Below are positions 53,165-63,154 of a stretch of DNA of 64,000 nucleotides, in pieces; position 1 is the stretch's first letter; each line of letters starts with the position of its first letter. The DNA is taken from NCBI RefSeq assembly GCF_004362405.1, contig NZ_SNXE01000003.1:310001-374000 (forward strand). Direction: 5' to 3'. Origin of the DNA: Roseateles asaccharophilus. GTDB lineage: Bacteria; Pseudomonadota; Gammaproteobacteria; Burkholderiales; Burkholderiaceae_C. The notes under the pieces were generated by a model. That model searched no databases and was not told the DNA's origin. It worked only from the letters and a program-made list of their open reading frames with translations. Both the position numbers and the translations under genes were made by a program.

Positions 53165-54136
53165 ATGGCCGCCGTGCTGCTCAACACCGTCCTCTTCACC
53201 GGCAACGCAAACCCGGTCCTCTCCCAAGAAATCGCCACCCATCTGGGCCTCGAGCTCGGCAAGGCCGTGGTCGGTCGTTTCTCCGATGGTGAAGTCACCG
53301 TCGAGATCCAGCAGAACGTGCGGGCCCGCGACGTGTTCGTGATCCAGCCCACCTGCGCGCCGACCAACGAGAACCTGATGGAACTCCTGATCATGGTCGA
53401 TGCGCTCAAGCGCGCCAGCGCGCGCCGCATCACCGCCGTGATCCCCTACTTCGGCTACGCCCGCCAGGATCGCCGTCCCCGCAGCACCCGCGTGCCGATC
53501 TCGGCCAAGGTGGTGGCCAATCTGCTGGAGACCGTGGGCGTGGAGCGCGTGCTGACCATGGACCTGCACGCCGACCAGATCCAGGGCTTCTTCGACATCC
53601 CCGTCGACAATATCTACGCCAGCCCGGTGCTGCTGTCGGACCTGAAGGCCCGCAACTACAACAATCTGGTGGTGGTCAGCCCCGATGTGGGCGGCGTGGT
53701 GCGCGCCCGCGCCCTGGCCAAGCAACTGGGTTGCGACCTGGCCATCATCGACAAGCGCCGCCCGGCCGCCAACGTCTCCGAAGTGATGCACGTGATCGGC
53801 GAGATCGACGGCCGCAACTGCGTGATCATGGACGACATGATCGACACCGCCGGCACGCTGGTGAAGGCCGCAGAGGTGCTGAAGGACCGGGGTGCCAAGA
53901 GCGTGTTCGCCTATTGCACCCACCCCATTCTGTCGGGCCCGGCCATTGAGCGCATCGCCGGTTCGCACCTGGACGAGGTGGTGATCAGCAACACCATTCC
54001 GCTGTCTGCGGCCGCCAAGGCCTGCGGCAAGATCCGCCAGCTGTCCGTCGCCTTCCTGTTCGCGGAGACCATCCGCCGCATCTCGGACGGCGAGTCGGTC
54101 ACCTCGCTGTTTTCGGAACAGAACAACAATTTCTAA
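53165..54136 (+). CDS. prs: Ribose-phosphate pyrophosphokinase
   Basis: A 323-residue enzyme making PRPP from ribose 5-phosphate and ATP, feeding purine, pyrimidine, His and Trp synthesis. [28 protein letters not shown] (PRPP-synthase signature) and [12 protein letters not shown] (PRPP-binding loop) are all present. It follows tRNA-Gln by 177 bp and precedes rplY by 134 bp. Confidence 0.97.
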   Translation: MAAVLLNTVLFTGNANPVLSQEIATHLGLELGKAVVGRFSDGEVTVEIQQNVRARDVFVIQPTCAPTNENLMELLIMVDALKRASARRITAVIPYFGYARQDRRPRSTRVPISAKVVANLLETVGVERVLTMDLHADQIQGFFDIPVDNIYASPVLLSDLKARNYNNLVVVSPDVGGVVRARALAKQLGCDLAIIDKRRPAANVSEVMHVIGEIDGRNCVIMDDMIDTAGTLVKAAEVLKDRGAKSVFAYCTHPILSGPAIERIAGSHLDEVVISNTIPLSAAAKACGKIRQLSVAFLFAETIRRISDGESVTSLFSEQNNNF

Positions 54137-54270
54137 GCATTCAGAGGGCTCGGTCGCAAGACAGGGCCTTTTGCTACGCGCAAGGCATTGCCTTGTGTCC
54201 GGAAGAGCCTGGTCGCGGGCCTTCCAACCCGGTACGCCATGGTGGCGCATCGGTAATTTTGGAGTTAGTT

Positions 54271-54894
54271 ATGAAATTCACCGCTTTTGAGCGCAAGCTG
54301 CAGGGGACCGGAGCGAGCCGCCGCCTGCGTCTGTCGGGCAAGGTTCCCGGCATCGTCTTCGGCGCTGGCGAGCCCACCAACATCGAGCTGGACCACAACG
54401 CCCTGTTCCATGCCCTAAAGAAGGAAGCCTTCCACAGCACCATCCTCGAGATGGAACTGAACGGCAAGGTCGACCAGGTCCTGCTGCGCGATGTGCAGTA
54501 CCACCCGTACAAGCCGCAAGTCCTGCACGTGGACTTCCAGCGCGTGGACGACACCACCAAGATCACCAAGAAGATCCCCCTGCACTTCAAGGGCGAAGCC
54601 GACTCCGTGGCCGTCAAGAACGACAAGTGCACCGTGGATCACGTGATCACCGAGCTGAACATCACCTGCCTGGCTCGCCAGCTGCCTGAGTTCATCGAAG
54701 TGGATCTGAGCGGTCTGACCCTGGGTCACTCCCTGCATGTCAACGACCTGACCCTGCCCGCCGGCGTCAAGGTCGTGGTGCACGGCAAGCCGAACCCGGC
54801 CGTCGCTACCGCCGTGGCCCCCAAGGCCGAGGAAATCGTCGTTGTCGCCGCCCCGGCCGCCGACGACAAGAAGGGCAAGAAGGGCAAGAAGTAA
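54271..54894 (+). CDS. rplY: Ribosomal protein bL25 (general stress/CTC type)
   Basis: A 207-residue two-domain bL25 (CTC/TL5 form) that binds 5S rRNA. The N-terminal L25 domain ([27 protein letters not shown]) is followed by the TL5 C-terminal beta domain and a Lys/Ala-rich tail. GGAG lies before the ATG at 54271. It is the usual neighbour of prs and pth. Confidence 0.96.
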   Translation: MKFTAFERKLQGTGASRRLRLSGKVPGIVFGAGEPTNIELDHNALFHALKKEAFHSTILEMELNGKVDQVLLRDVQYHPYKPQVLHVDFQRVDDTTKITKKIPLHFKGEADSVAVKNDKCTVDHVITELNITCLARQLPEFIEVDLSGLTLGHSLHVNDLTLPAGVKVVVHGKPNPAVATAVAPKAEEIVVVAAPAADDKKGKKGKK

Positions 54895-54934
54895 TTTCTG
54901 CCTTGCGGCTCCCCCTGGGAGCCTGCAGATTGCC

Positions 54935-54961
54935 AAAGGGCCCTCTCCGGGGCCCTTTTTC
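54935..54961 (+). terminator. Intrinsic terminator after rplY
   Basis: AAAGGGCCC-tctccg-GGGCCCTTT followed by TTC, 40 bp after the rplY stop and just before the convergent peptidase gene. Confidence 0.85.
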
Positions 54962-54984
54962 ATTGGCCCTCCGGGGGCGCTTGC

Positions 54985-56385
54985 TCACGACCTGTCTTGC
55001 GCGCGCCCCGTCCCGGCGGGCCATCCCTCGCCCAGATCCCAGAACAGGCCGGCCATGATCTGCAGGCCCTGGGCCAGGGTGTGCTCGGGCAGGTGCTCGT
55101 TGGGCGCGTGCTGGCTGCAGGTAGGCACCGAGTGCGGCACCCAGACCGTGGGCAGGCCCAGCACCTCAGCAAAGCAATCATTGGGAAGTGAGCCACCCAG
55201 ATTGGGCAGCAGCACCGGTTCCTGGCCGGTGCTTTGCCGCAGCGAAGCCTGGGCCCAGCGTACCCAGGGGCTGTCGGGGTCCAGGCGGGTGGCGTTCATG
55301 ATCTCGGCGCCCGCCAGGCGCAGTTGCACCTGCGCGTAGCCCTGGGCGTCCAGGTGGGCGCGCAAGGCCGGCAGAAAGCTGGCCGGGTCGCGCCCGACCA
55401 CAAAGCGGATCTGCATCGTGGCCTGGGCCCGCGGCGGGATGGCATTGACCGGCTTGTCCGGATTGCCGCAGCGAAAGGCCAGCACCTCGATGCTGTTCCA
55501 GCCAAACACCCGCTCGGCCGGGCTAAGGCCGGGCTCGCCCCAGTCCCCATCAATGGCTGGCCCGCCGGGCTCGCCAGGCTGCACATCGGCCAGGGCGGCG
55601 CGCACCGCGGCCGGCAGGGGTGGCGGCCGCAGGGCCTCCACGCGGATCACACCATGCTGATCCACGATGCTATGGATGGCGCCCGCGAGCAGCACGCCCG
55701 GGTTGGCCAGCAGCCCCCCCCAGTTGCCGGAGTGGTGGGCGCCCTCGCGCAGCTCCAGCGCCAGCTCGAAATTCATCACCCCGCGCGAGCCCAGAAAGAG
55801 CGTGGGCTGCTGCTGGTTCAGGCGCGGCCCGTCCGAGGCCAGGAAGAGATCGGCCCGCAGGCGTTCGCGCTGGCGCTCGCACACGGTCTTGAGCCCGGGC
55901 GAGCCCACCTCCTCGCCCATCTCGAACAAGAACTTGCTGTTGAAACCCAGGCGCCCGCCGCGCGCCGCCAGCACCTGGGCCAGGGCCTGCAGATTGAGGC
56001 TGTGCTGGCCCTTGTTGTCGGCCACGCCGCGGCCGTACCAGCGGCCCTCGTGGCGCTCCAGCGTCCAGGGAGAGGCGGCTTTCGTCCACTTGCTCTCATC
56101 GCCCAGCACCACATCGCCATGACCGTAGCTCAGCACCGTGGGCAGGGCAGGGTCTTCCAGGCGCTCGGCAAAGAGCAGGGGCGGCGCGCCCGGCACCGGG
56201 TTGTCCCAGAGCTCGCAGGCAAAGCCCATGGCCCGCAGCTCGGGCGCCAGCTCGGCCTCCAGATAGCGGCGCAGCTCGGGTGCGCGCTCGCGGTTCTGGC
56301 TCTCGGTGGGTAGGGCGATGCGGCGTTCCAGCGTGCGCTGCAGGGCGGCCAGATCGGTCTGGGCAAGGAGTTGGCGGCGGTCCAT
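54985..56385 (-). CDS. M20 family metallopeptidase
   Basis: A 466-residue zinc aminopeptidase/dipeptidase-like enzyme. LSYGHGDVV holds the first metal-binding His with catalytic Asp two residues later, [10 protein letters not shown] the bridging Asp, MGEEVGSPG the catalytic Glu-Glu, and NEHLPEHTL the last His site. The lid domain in the middle is the M20 dimerisation domain. It likely trims peptides or acylated amino acids in the cytoplasm. It is divergent from pth across 29 bp. Confidence 0.9.
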   Translation of the reverse strand: MDRRQLLAQTDLAALQRTLERRIALPTESQNRERAPELRRYLEAELAPELRAMGFACELWDNPVPGAPPLLFAERLEDPALPTVLSYGHGDVVLGDESKWTKAASPWTLERHEGRWYGRGVADNKGQHSLNLQALAQVLAARGGRLGFNSKFLFEMGEEVGSPGLKTVCERQRERLRADLFLASDGPRLNQQQPTLFLGSRGVMNFELALELREGAHHSGNWGGLLANPGVLLAGAIHSIVDQHGVIRVEALRPPPLPAAVRAALADVQPGEPGGPAIDGDWGEPGLSPAERVFGWNSIEVLAFRCGNPDKPVNAIPPRAQATMQIRFVVGRDPASFLPALRAHLDAQGYAQVQLRLAGAEIMNATRLDPDSPWVRWAQASLRQSTGQEPVLLPNLGGSLPNDCFAEVLGLPTVWVPHSVPTCSQHAPNEHLPEHTLAQGLQIMAGLFWDLGEGWPAGTGRAQDRS

Positions 56386-56414
56386 CGCCCTATGCTAGCG
56401 ATAATCGCGCCATC

Positions 56415-57074
56415 ATGATTCGACTCTTTGTTGGCCTGGGCAATCCCGGGCCCGAATACGAGGACACCCGCCACAACGCGGGCTTCTGGTGGATAGACCT
56501 GCTGGCCCGCCGCCTGGGCGGCAGCCTGCAGGTGGACCGCAGCTATCACGGCCTGGTGGCGCGCATCAACAACGCCCCCGGCGCCAGCGGCCCCATCTGG
56601 CTGCTGGAGCCCATGACCTATATGAACCTCAGCGGCAAGTCGGTGGCCGCGCTGGCGCGCTTTTTCAAGATCGCGCCCGAGGAGATCCTGGCCGTGCACG
56701 ACGAGCTGGATCTCTTGCCCGGCGAGATGAAGTTCAAGCAAGGTGGCGGCAACGGCGGCCACAACGGGCTGAAGGACATGCAGGCCCAGCTGGGCTCGGC
56801 CAATTTCTGGCGCCTGCGCCTGGGCATCGGCCACCCCGGCATCAAGTCCGAGGTGGCGGGCTATGTGCTGCGCAAGCCTCCACAAGCCGAGCGCGAAAAG
56901 ATCGAGGACTGCATCGCCAAATCCCTGGACACGGTCGAGCTGATGTTGAAAGGCGAGATGGAGCGAGCCATGATGAAGATTCATGCCAAGCCTCCCCGGC
57001 CCAAGCCGCCGAAGCCGCCCCGCAGCGTCGCTCCAGAAGCGGCAGCGCCCGAGAGAGGCCCCGATCAACCCTAG
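56415..57074 (+). CDS. pth: Peptidyl-tRNA hydrolase with extended C-terminal tail
   Basis: A 219-residue enzyme that frees tRNA from stalled peptidyl-tRNA. GLGNPG (residues 7-12), TRHNAGF with the catalytic His, MTYMN and NGGHNGL are the family motifs. The last 30 residues are Pro/Lys-rich ([13 protein letters not shown]), beyond the usual core, and may be a basic RNA-binding tail. The ATG at 56415 gives the standard start. It is in the expected rplY-pth order. Confidence 0.95.
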   Translation: MIRLFVGLGNPGPEYEDTRHNAGFWWIDLLARRLGGSLQVDRSYHGLVARINNAPGASGPIWLLEPMTYMNLSGKSVAALARFFKIAPEEILAVHDELDLLPGEMKFKQGGGNGGHNGLKDMQAQLGSANFWRLRLGIGHPGIKSEVAGYVLRKPPQAEREKIEDCIAKSLDTVELMLKGEMERAMMKIHAKPPRPKPPKPPRSVAPEAAAPERGPDQP

Positions 57075-57095
57075 GTCCGCTCGGAGGGCTTCGCC

Positions 57096-57599
57096 ATGCG
57101 AGCCTCGTCCCGACCTGCCCCGTGTACGCCCCGCCTCGGGCGCAAGCGCCACGCGCTTCTGGCGCTTCTGGCGCTGCTGGCCGCCAGCCTCTGCAGCCTG
57201 AGTGCGGCGCAGACGCAAAGGCAAAGCACCACCCTCTGGCGCTGCGGCCCCGAGGGCCGCGAACTGCGCGATGCCCCTTGTCCCGAGGCCCTGCACCAGC
57301 CCGGCCGGCGCCTGGACTATGACCAACCCCTCGCCGCCCAGCGCAGCGAAGCGCGCCGGACGGCGGAGCGCGATGCGCGCCTGGCCCGGCAGCTGGAAAA
57401 GGAAAGGCGCGAACTCGAGACCCGGCCGCCGGGCAGCGTCGCCGCCATCCATGGGCGAGCCGGGCCCGCAGCGCCAGCGCCGGCCGCATCGAAACCCGCG
57501 GCCCAGCCCGTCTTCAGCAGCAAGCCGCCCAAGACCCAGAAGCCGCGCACCAGCAAGCCCAGGCCACCGGCCACGAATGCGGCCGCCGCCTCCGGCTAG
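57096..57599 (+). CDS. Small exported protein, DUF4124-like
   Basis: A 167-residue protein with a signal peptide (about 1-38), a short N-terminal part with a CPEA motif after LWRCGPEGRELRDAPCP, resembling the start of DUF4124 proteins (YRCxDxxGxxxYxDxPCP), then a basic coiled-coil-like stretch (residues 75-105) and a Pro/Ala/Lys-rich tail. DUF4124 function is unknown. The cobalamin riboswitch begins 11 bp after its stop. Confidence 0.65.
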   Translation: MRASSRPAPCTPRLGRKRHALLALLALLAASLCSLSAAQTQRQSTTLWRCGPEGRELRDAPCPEALHQPGRRLDYDQPLAAQRSEARRTAERDARLARQLEKERRELETRPPGSVAAIHGRAGPAAPAPAASKPAAQPVFSSKPPKTQKPRTSKPRPPATNAAAASG

Positions 57600-57610
57600 A
57601 ATCCGGCCCG

Positions 57611-57832
57611 TTGGTGCTCGCGCGCGTCTTCCGGACTCGCGCAGTTAAACGGGAATCAGGAGGGTGCGTGCCCACGGCGCAAACCTAACCTGAGCTGTCC
57701 CCGCAACGGTAAGCGGATGAGGTTGCCCCAGCGGCAGCCTCCAGCCTCTGCACAGCAGTCCACTGGCCCCTCGCAAGGGGGCTGGGAAGGACGCAGCAGG
57801 CCAGATCCGCCAGCCCGGATACCGGCCAACAG
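57611..57832 (+). promoter_or_regulatory. Cobalamin (AdoCbl) riboswitch
   Basis: The sequence contains the expected series: GGGAATC after the entry helix, GAGCTGTCCCCGCAACGGTAA (core of the cobalamin riboswitch), a variable middle helix, and the B12 box GCCAGATCCGCCAGCCCGGATACCGGCC, here read in pieces. It lies directly upstream of btuB. Binding of adenosylcobalamin would turn off the operon. Confidence 0.93.
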
Positions 57833-57834
57833 GT

Positions 57835-57864
57835 GAGGCCCCGCCAAGGTGGGGCCTCGTTTCA
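57835..57864 (+). terminator. Terminator stem after the cobalamin riboswitch
   Basis: GAGGCCCC-gccaaggt-GGGGCCTC followed by GTTTC, three bases after the B12 box. Its position fits the expression platform: stem formed when cobalamin is bound, stopping transcription before btuB. The T tract is weak, so translational control is not excluded. Confidence 0.6.
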
Positions 57865-57917
57865 CAGGGGCCTGCGGGGAAGCTGGCGCCTGGTCAAACC
57901 GCTGATTCCTTCTCCTC

Positions 57918-59858
57918 ATGAAGTCCCCTGCCCGGCGTCCCGCACGCCTGCCTCGCGCCATGCTGCGCGCGCTTCCGCTCGCCCTCACCGCCGCCCTGAA
58001 CGTCCAGGCCCAGGTCGCCCCCAACAAGCTGGACCAGGTCATGGTCACCGCTACCCGCTCCAAGCTCAGCCTGGACCGCGTGCTGGCCGACACCACGGTG
58101 CTGACCCGCGCCGATATCGAGCGCCAGGGCTATGGCAATCTCGTCGATCTGCTCAGCCGCCAGGGCTGCTTCGAGATGGTGCGCAACGGCAACCCTGGCA
58201 GCTCAAGCAGCGTCTTCCTTCGCGGTGCCCACAACCAGCACACCCTGCTGCTGGTGGACGGCGTGCGCATGGACACGCAGAACGGCTCCGGCGGCGCCGC
58301 CTGGGAGGCTATTCCCCTGGCCCAGATCGAGCGCGTGGAAATCGTGCGCGGCGCGGCCTCGGCCGTCTATGGCTCGGACGCCGTGGCCGGCGTGATCCAG
58401 ATCTTCACCCGCCAGGGCGGCGACGGCGCCCAGCTGGAACTTGGCGGCGCCCTGGGCTCCCTGGGCCTGGGCAAGGGCGATATGCACCTCAGCGGTCGCC
58501 TGGGTGACTTCGATTACGCCCTGGGTGCGGCCCTGGAGCGCGCCAGCGGCTTCAACATCCTTCGAGTCAACAACGCTCCCCCGTACCTCGCTGATCGCGA
58601 CGGCTGGAGCCAGGAAAGCTTCAATGGCCGCCTGGGCTGGCAGATCAATGCCCAGCACCGCCTGGAGGCCCTGCACACTCGGGCCGACAGTGACTCCGGC
58701 TACGACGATGCCTATGCGAAGCCCGCGCCGGTCGTGGACGACCGCAGTCTGCACAAAACCGAGATCTCGCGCGCACTCTGGGCCGCCCAATGGACCAAGG
58801 GCCTGAGCACCGAGTACAGCCGCGGCCAGTCCACCGAGCGCTACGAAACCACCAGCAATGGCCGCAGCACCTACCTCACGGAAACCGAGGTGCGCCAGCA
58901 GAGCCTGGGGGCCAGCTGGCAATGGACCGCTGGCCAGCAGATCAATCTGCAGCTGGAGCGTCGCGAGGATCAGCTGATCAACTCCGGCCTGCGCAAATCG
59001 GCCGGTGGCCAGGGCAGCCGCTCGCAGGATGCCGTGGCCGCCAGCTACCTCTTCAGCCAGGGCCCCTGGGACGCGCAGCTACACATGCGCCGCGACAAGG
59101 ACAGCGACTTTGGCGGCGTTAACACCGGCACCCTGGCCGCGGGCTGGCGCCCGGCCACGGGCTGGCGCGTCTGGGCCAGCGCCGGCAGTGCCTTCCGCGC
59201 TCCGACGCTCTACCAGATCTTCAGCCAGTACGGCCCCAAGGACGGCGGCGCCGCCCTCAAGCCCGAGCATGGCCGCAACCGCGAGCTGGGCCTGAGCTAT
59301 GAGCAAGGTGTGAACCGTGCCAGCCTCACCGTCTACAACAACCGCATCAAGGATCTGATCAGCTACGACGCTGGCTTCATCGGCCAGTGCCCGGCCTATC
59401 CGGTCGTCGTGCCCAAGCCCGCAACCTGGGATGGCTGCTACGGCAATCTGGCCCGCGTGCAGCTGCGCGGCGTCAGCCTGCAAGGTGGCACCGAGCTGCT
59501 GGGCCTGCAATGGCAGGCGGGTCTGGACTGGCAGGACCCGCGTGATCTGGTCACCGACAAGCGCCTGGGCCGCCGCGCCAAGCAGCTGGCCAATCTGCGC
59601 GTGAGCAAGCAGCTTCAGGACTGGACCGGCGGCGTGCAGCTGCGCGCCGTGGGTTCGCGCTTCGACGATCATGCCAACACCCGGCCCCTGGGCGGCTATG
59701 CCCTGCTGAATCTGGACCTGGGCTATCGCGTCAACTCGCAAGTGCGCCTGCAGCTCAATCTGGACAATGCCCTGGACAAGGCCTACCAGACCGCCAGCGG
59801 CTACGCCCAGGCACCGCGCACCCTGATGCTGAGCGTGCGCCTCAACCCCAAGCTCTGA
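57918..59858 (+). CDS. btuB: Vitamin B12 TonB-dependent outer-membrane receptor
   Basis: A 646-residue outer-membrane barrel with N-terminal plug. A signal peptide is followed by a TonB-box-like VMVTATR segment, the plug (RGAHNQHTLLLVDGVR, RVEIVRGAASAVYGSDAVAGVI) and barrel strands ending in a hydrophobic residue region (RLNPKL). The start MKSPAR at 57918 has no clear ribosome binding site; a second ATG lies at codon 15. It opens an operon with cobU and btuFCD and is under the riboswitch upstream, so cobalamin is the substrate. Confidence 0.92.
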   Translation: MKSPARRPARLPRAMLRALPLALTAALNVQAQVAPNKLDQVMVTATRSKLSLDRVLADTTVLTRADIERQGYGNLVDLLSRQGCFEMVRNGNPGSSSSVFLRGAHNQHTLLLVDGVRMDTQNGSGGAAWEAIPLAQIERVEIVRGAASAVYGSDAVAGVIQIFTRQGGDGAQLELGGALGSLGLGKGDMHLSGRLGDFDYALGAALERASGFNILRVNNAPPYLADRDGWSQESFNGRLGWQINAQHRLEALHTRADSDSGYDDAYAKPAPVVDDRSLHKTEISRALWAAQWTKGLSTEYSRGQSTERYETTSNGRSTYLTETEVRQQSLGASWQWTAGQQINLQLERREDQLINSGLRKSAGGQGSRSQDAVAASYLFSQGPWDAQLHMRRDKDSDFGGVNTGTLAAGWRPATGWRVWASAGSAFRAPTLYQIFSQYGPKDGGAALKPEHGRNRELGLSYEQGVNRASLTVYNNRIKDLISYDAGFIGQCPAYPVVVPKPATWDGCYGNLARVQLRGVSLQGGTELLGLQWQAGLDWQDPRDLVTDKRLGRRAKQLANLRVSKQLQDWTGGVQLRAVGSRFDDHANTRPLGGYALLNLDLGYRVNSQVRLQLNLDNALDKAYQTASGYAQAPRTLMLSVRLNPKL

Positions 59859-59878
59859 GCCTGGCCGAGCCCACAGCG

Positions 59879-60436
59879 ATGACCGCACCTCACCAGCTCA
59901 TCGTCGGCGGCCAGCGCAGCGGCAAGTCGCGCCAGGCCGAGCGCCTGGCGCTTGACTGGCAGCGCAAGGGCGGCGAGGTCGCGGTGCTGGCCACGGCCCT
60001 GGCCTTTGACGCGGAGATGCGCGAGCGCATCGCGCGTCACCAGGCCGACCGGCCGGCGGGCTTTGCCACCCTGGAGGCGCCGCTGCAGCTGACGGCGGCC
60101 CTGCAGGCGGCCGCACGCCCCGGTCGCCTGTTGCTGGTGGACTGCCTCACGCTGTGGCTCACCAACTGGCTGATGCCCATGGAGGGCCAGCCCGATCTGG
60201 CCGCCTGGGCGGCGGAGCGTGCGGCCCTGCTGCAGGCCCTGCCCGCCCTGCCCTCGCCCGTGCTCTTCGTCTCCAACGAGGTGGGCTGGGGCGTGAGCCC
60301 CATGACGCGCGAGGCGCGATTCTTTGTGGACGAGCTGGGCCGGCTGAACCAGGCCGTGGCCCAGCGCTGTCAAAACCTGACCCTGATGGTGGCCGGCCAG
60401 GCCTGGACCCGCCCCGTGGAGAGGACGAGCGAATGA
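59879..60436 (+). CDS. cobU: Adenosylcobinamide kinase/guanylyltransferase
   Basis: A 185-residue bifunctional enzyme that activates adenosylcobinamide for late cobalamin assembly. The P-loop GGQRSGKS is at residues 9-16, and NEVGWGVSP is the conserved block bearing the GMP-linked His region. It lies 20 bp after btuB and overlaps btuF by 4 bp. Its presence with the importer suggests salvage of cobinamide. Confidence 0.93.
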   Translation: MTAPHQLIVGGQRSGKSRQAERLALDWQRKGGEVAVLATALAFDAEMRERIARHQADRPAGFATLEAPLQLTAALQAAARPGRLLLVDCLTLWLTNWLMPMEGQPDLAAWAAERAALLQALPALPSPVLFVSNEVGWGVSPMTREARFFVDELGRLNQAVAQRCQNLTLMVAGQAWTRPVERTSE

Positions 60437-61356
60437 GGATACGAGCCGCTCTCGCAGCACTCTCGCTGCTGGGCCTGAGCGCGCTGGCGCCGGCCGCGCC
60501 CATCGCCATCAAGGACGACCGTGGCGCCAGCGTCACCCTGCCCGATGTGCCCAAGCGCATCGTCAGCCTGCTGCCCTCGCTGACCGAGACGGTGTGCGAG
60601 CTGGGCGACTGCGCCCGGCTGGTGGGCGTGGACCGCTTTTCCGACTACCCGGCCAGCGTGCGCGCCCTGCCCAAGCTGGGTGGCTTGGATGACACCAGCG
60701 TCGAAGCCCTGGTGGCGCTCAAGCCCGATCTGGTGCTGCTGGGCGTCTCGGCCCGGGTGATCGACCGCCTGGAGGCCCTGGGCCTCAAGGTCGTGGCCCT
60801 GGAGCCGCGCAGCATGGCCGATGTGCAGCGCGTGCTGGGCAAGGTGGCCCAGGTGCTGGGCAAGCCCGATGACGCGCGCCGCATCTGGAACCGCATCGAC
60901 GGCGCCATCTCCCTGCAGGCCCAGCAGCTGCCGCCCGCGGCGCGCGAGCTGAGCGTCTATTACGAGGTAGATGCCGCGCCCTATGCCGCCGGCCGCGCCA
61001 GCTTCATCGGCGAAATCCTGGCCCGCCTGGGCCCACGCAATGTGGTGCCGGCCGAGCTGGGCCCCTTCCCCAAGCTCAACCCCGAATTCGTGGTGCGCGC
61101 CGACCCCCAGCTCATCATGGTGGGCCAGCGCAGCGCCAACGGCCTGCCCACGCGCCCGGGCTGGCACAACATCCGTGCGGTGCGCGACAAGAAGATCTGC
61201 GTCTGGGTGCCGGGCGAATCGGATGTGCTGGTGCGCCCCGGCCCACGCATGGGCGAGGCGGCGGCCCTGATGGCGCGCTGCCTGCGCCAGGCCGCCGCCG
61301 GCCCCGTGCCCTGGCCCACCACGCCCTTCAACGCGCCGTCCGGAGGCATGCGCTGA
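60433..61356 (+). CDS. btuF: Vitamin B12 ABC transporter binding protein
   Basis: A 307-residue periplasmic receptor of the BtuF/FecB fold with a signal peptide (about 1-22). The PKRIVSLLPSLTETV and LKPDLVLLG blocks and YEVDAAPYAAGRASFIGEIL are typical. It passes cobalamin from BtuB to BtuCD. Its ATG overlaps the cobU stop. Confidence 0.9.
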   Translation: MRIRAALAALSLLGLSALAPAAPIAIKDDRGASVTLPDVPKRIVSLLPSLTETVCELGDCARLVGVDRFSDYPASVRALPKLGGLDDTSVEALVALKPDLVLLGVSARVIDRLEALGLKVVALEPRSMADVQRVLGKVAQVLGKPDDARRIWNRIDGAISLQAQQLPPAARELSVYYEVDAAPYAAGRASFIGEILARLGPRNVVPAELGPFPKLNPEFVVRADPQLIMVGQRSANGLPTRPGWHNIRAVRDKKICVWVPGESDVLVRPGPRMGEAAALMARCLRQAAAGPVPWPTTPFNAPSGGMR

Positions 61357-62363
61357 TGAGCGGGCGCCAGCCCCTGTGGCTGCTGATGCTGCTGCTGGCC
61401 AGCGCGGCCCTGCTGGGCCTGGGCCTGGCGATCGGCAGCACCGGCTGGAGCCCCTGGCTAGGCGCCTCGGCGGGCGACGCGGCCATGCAGCTCATCCTCT
61501 GGGACATCCGCGCGCCGCGCTCCCTGGGCGCCTGGCTGGCCGGCGCCCTGCTGGCCCTGGCCGGGGCCATTGCCCAAGGCCTGTTCCGCAACCCGCTGGC
61601 CGACCCCTATCTGCTGGGCTGCTCGGCCGGCGCCTCCCTGGGCGTGGCCCTGCTGCTCTTCTGCGTGGTGGGTCTCTCACCCGCCGCGACCGCCCTCGCC
61701 CTGCGTTTGGGCATGACGGGCGCGGCCTTTGCCGGCGCCGTGGGTGCGGTGCTGCTGACCCTGCTGCTGGCCCGCGGCGTGGAGCAGACCCTGCGCCTGC
61801 TGCTGGCCGGCGTGATCGTGGGCGTGGTGCTGGGCTCGGGCTCGGCCCTGCTCACCCTGATGAACCCCGACATCCTGCGCGCCATGCAGGCCTTCATGCT
61901 GGGCAGCACCGGCTATGTGGGCTGGAGCGCGGTGCAGATCATGGCCGCGACCCTGCTGCTGTGCCTGCTGCTGGCCCAGGGCTGTGCCCGCACCCTGGAC
62001 GCGCTGAGCCTGGGCGAGGCCACGGCCCGCTCCCTGGGCGTGCGCCTGGCCGCGGTGCGCCTGCTGCTGATCGGCGCCCTGGCCCTGGCCACCGGCGCCG
62101 CCGTGGCGCAGTGCGGCCTGATCGCCTTCGTGGGCCTGGTGGCCCCGCATCTGGTGCGCAGCTGGGGGCCCTGCACCCACCGCGCCCTGCTGCTGCTCGC
62201 GCCCCTGGCGGGCGGCGTGCTGCTGCTGGCGGCCGATGTGCTGGCGCGCTGGGTGATCGCGCCGCAGGAGCTGCCAGTGGGCGTGGTCACGGCCTTGCTG
62301 GGTGGCAGCTATCTGCTGTGGCTGATGCACCGCCGCCCGCGCGGCCTGGGAGTGGCGCGATGA
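61356..62363 (+). CDS. btuC: Vitamin B12 ABC transporter permease
   Basis: A 335-residue FecCD-type permease with about ten membrane spans. RNPLADPYLLGCSAGA and GLIAFVGLVAPHLVR are the permease family signatures. It starts on the last base of the btuF stop (TGATG) and overlaps btuD by 4 bp, as expected for subunits made in fixed ratio. Confidence 0.92.
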   Translation: MSGRQPLWLLMLLLASAALLGLGLAIGSTGWSPWLGASAGDAAMQLILWDIRAPRSLGAWLAGALLALAGAIAQGLFRNPLADPYLLGCSAGASLGVALLLFCVVGLSPAATALALRLGMTGAAFAGAVGAVLLTLLLARGVEQTLRLLLAGVIVGVVLGSGSALLTLMNPDILRAMQAFMLGSTGYVGWSAVQIMAATLLLCLLLAQGCARTLDALSLGEATARSLGVRLAAVRLLLIGALALATGAAVAQCGLIAFVGLVAPHLVRSWGPCTHRALLLLAPLAGGVLLLAADVLARWVIAPQELPVGVVTALLGGSYLLWLMHRRPRGLGVAR

Positions 62364-63145
62364 GCCCCGGCATCCCCGTGCTGCAAGCGGCCCATCTCAG
62401 CCTGCGCCTGCACCAGCTCAAGCTGGGTGGCACGCCCATCCTGCATCCCCTGGACTTCGCACCCACGCCCGCGGCCTGGACGGCCATCGTCGGCCCCAAC
62501 GGCGCCGGCAAGTCCACCCTGCTGCGCGCCCTGTGCGGCCTGCTGCCCTTCGAGGGCAGCCTGCAGCTGCAGGGCCGCGACTGGGCCGACTGGCCGGCCC
62601 GCGAGCGCGCCCGCCAGGTGGCCTGGCTGGGCCAGAACGAAAGCGTGGCCGAGGAGCTCAGCGCCTACGAGGTGGTGATGCTGGGCCGCCTGCCCCACCA
62701 GGCCTGGCTGGCCCCGCCCAGCGCCCAGGACCGCACGGCGGTGGAGCAGGCCATGAGCCAGACCCAGAGCTGGGAGTGGCGCGAGCGCGCCCTGGGCCGG
62801 CTCTCCGGCGGCGAGCGCCAGCGCGTGCTGCTGGCCCGCGCCCTGGCCGTGCAAGCGCCCCTGCTGCTGATGGACGAACCCCTGGCCCATCTGGACCCGC
62901 CGCACCAGAGCGACTGGGTGCAGATCGTGCGCGAGCGCGTGGCCGCAGGCGCCGCCGTGGTCTCGGTGCTGCATGAACTCAATATCGCCCTGCAGGCCCA
63001 GCAGCTGGTGGTGATGGACGGCGGCCGCATCCTGCACCGCGGCGCGCCGCACGAGGCTGCCACCCATGCGGCCCTGCAAGCGGTCTTCCAGCAGCGCCTG
63101 CAGATCCTGCAGGTGGGCACACGCTGGATCGCACTCAACACCTGA
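62360..63145 (+). CDS. btuD: Vitamin B12 ABC transporter ATP-binding protein
   Basis: A 261-residue ATPase. Walker A GPNGAGKST, signature LSGGERQRVLLARAL and Walker B LLLMDEPLAHLD are intact. It drives BtuC. It is followed after 9 bp by a cobyrinate synthase gene, extending the operon from import into synthesis. Confidence 0.92.
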   Translation: MSPGIPVLQAAHLSLRLHQLKLGGTPILHPLDFAPTPAAWTAIVGPNGAGKSTLLRALCGLLPFEGSLQLQGRDWADWPARERARQVAWLGQNESVAEELSAYEVVMLGRLPHQAWLAPPSAQDRTAVEQAMSQTQSWEWRERALGRLSGGERQRVLLARALAVQAPLLLMDEPLAHLDPPHQSDWVQIVRERVAAGAAVVSVLHELNIALQAQQLVVMDGGRILHRGAPHEAATHAALQAVFQQRLQILQVGTRWIALNT

Positions 63146-63154
63146 CCCCACTCC

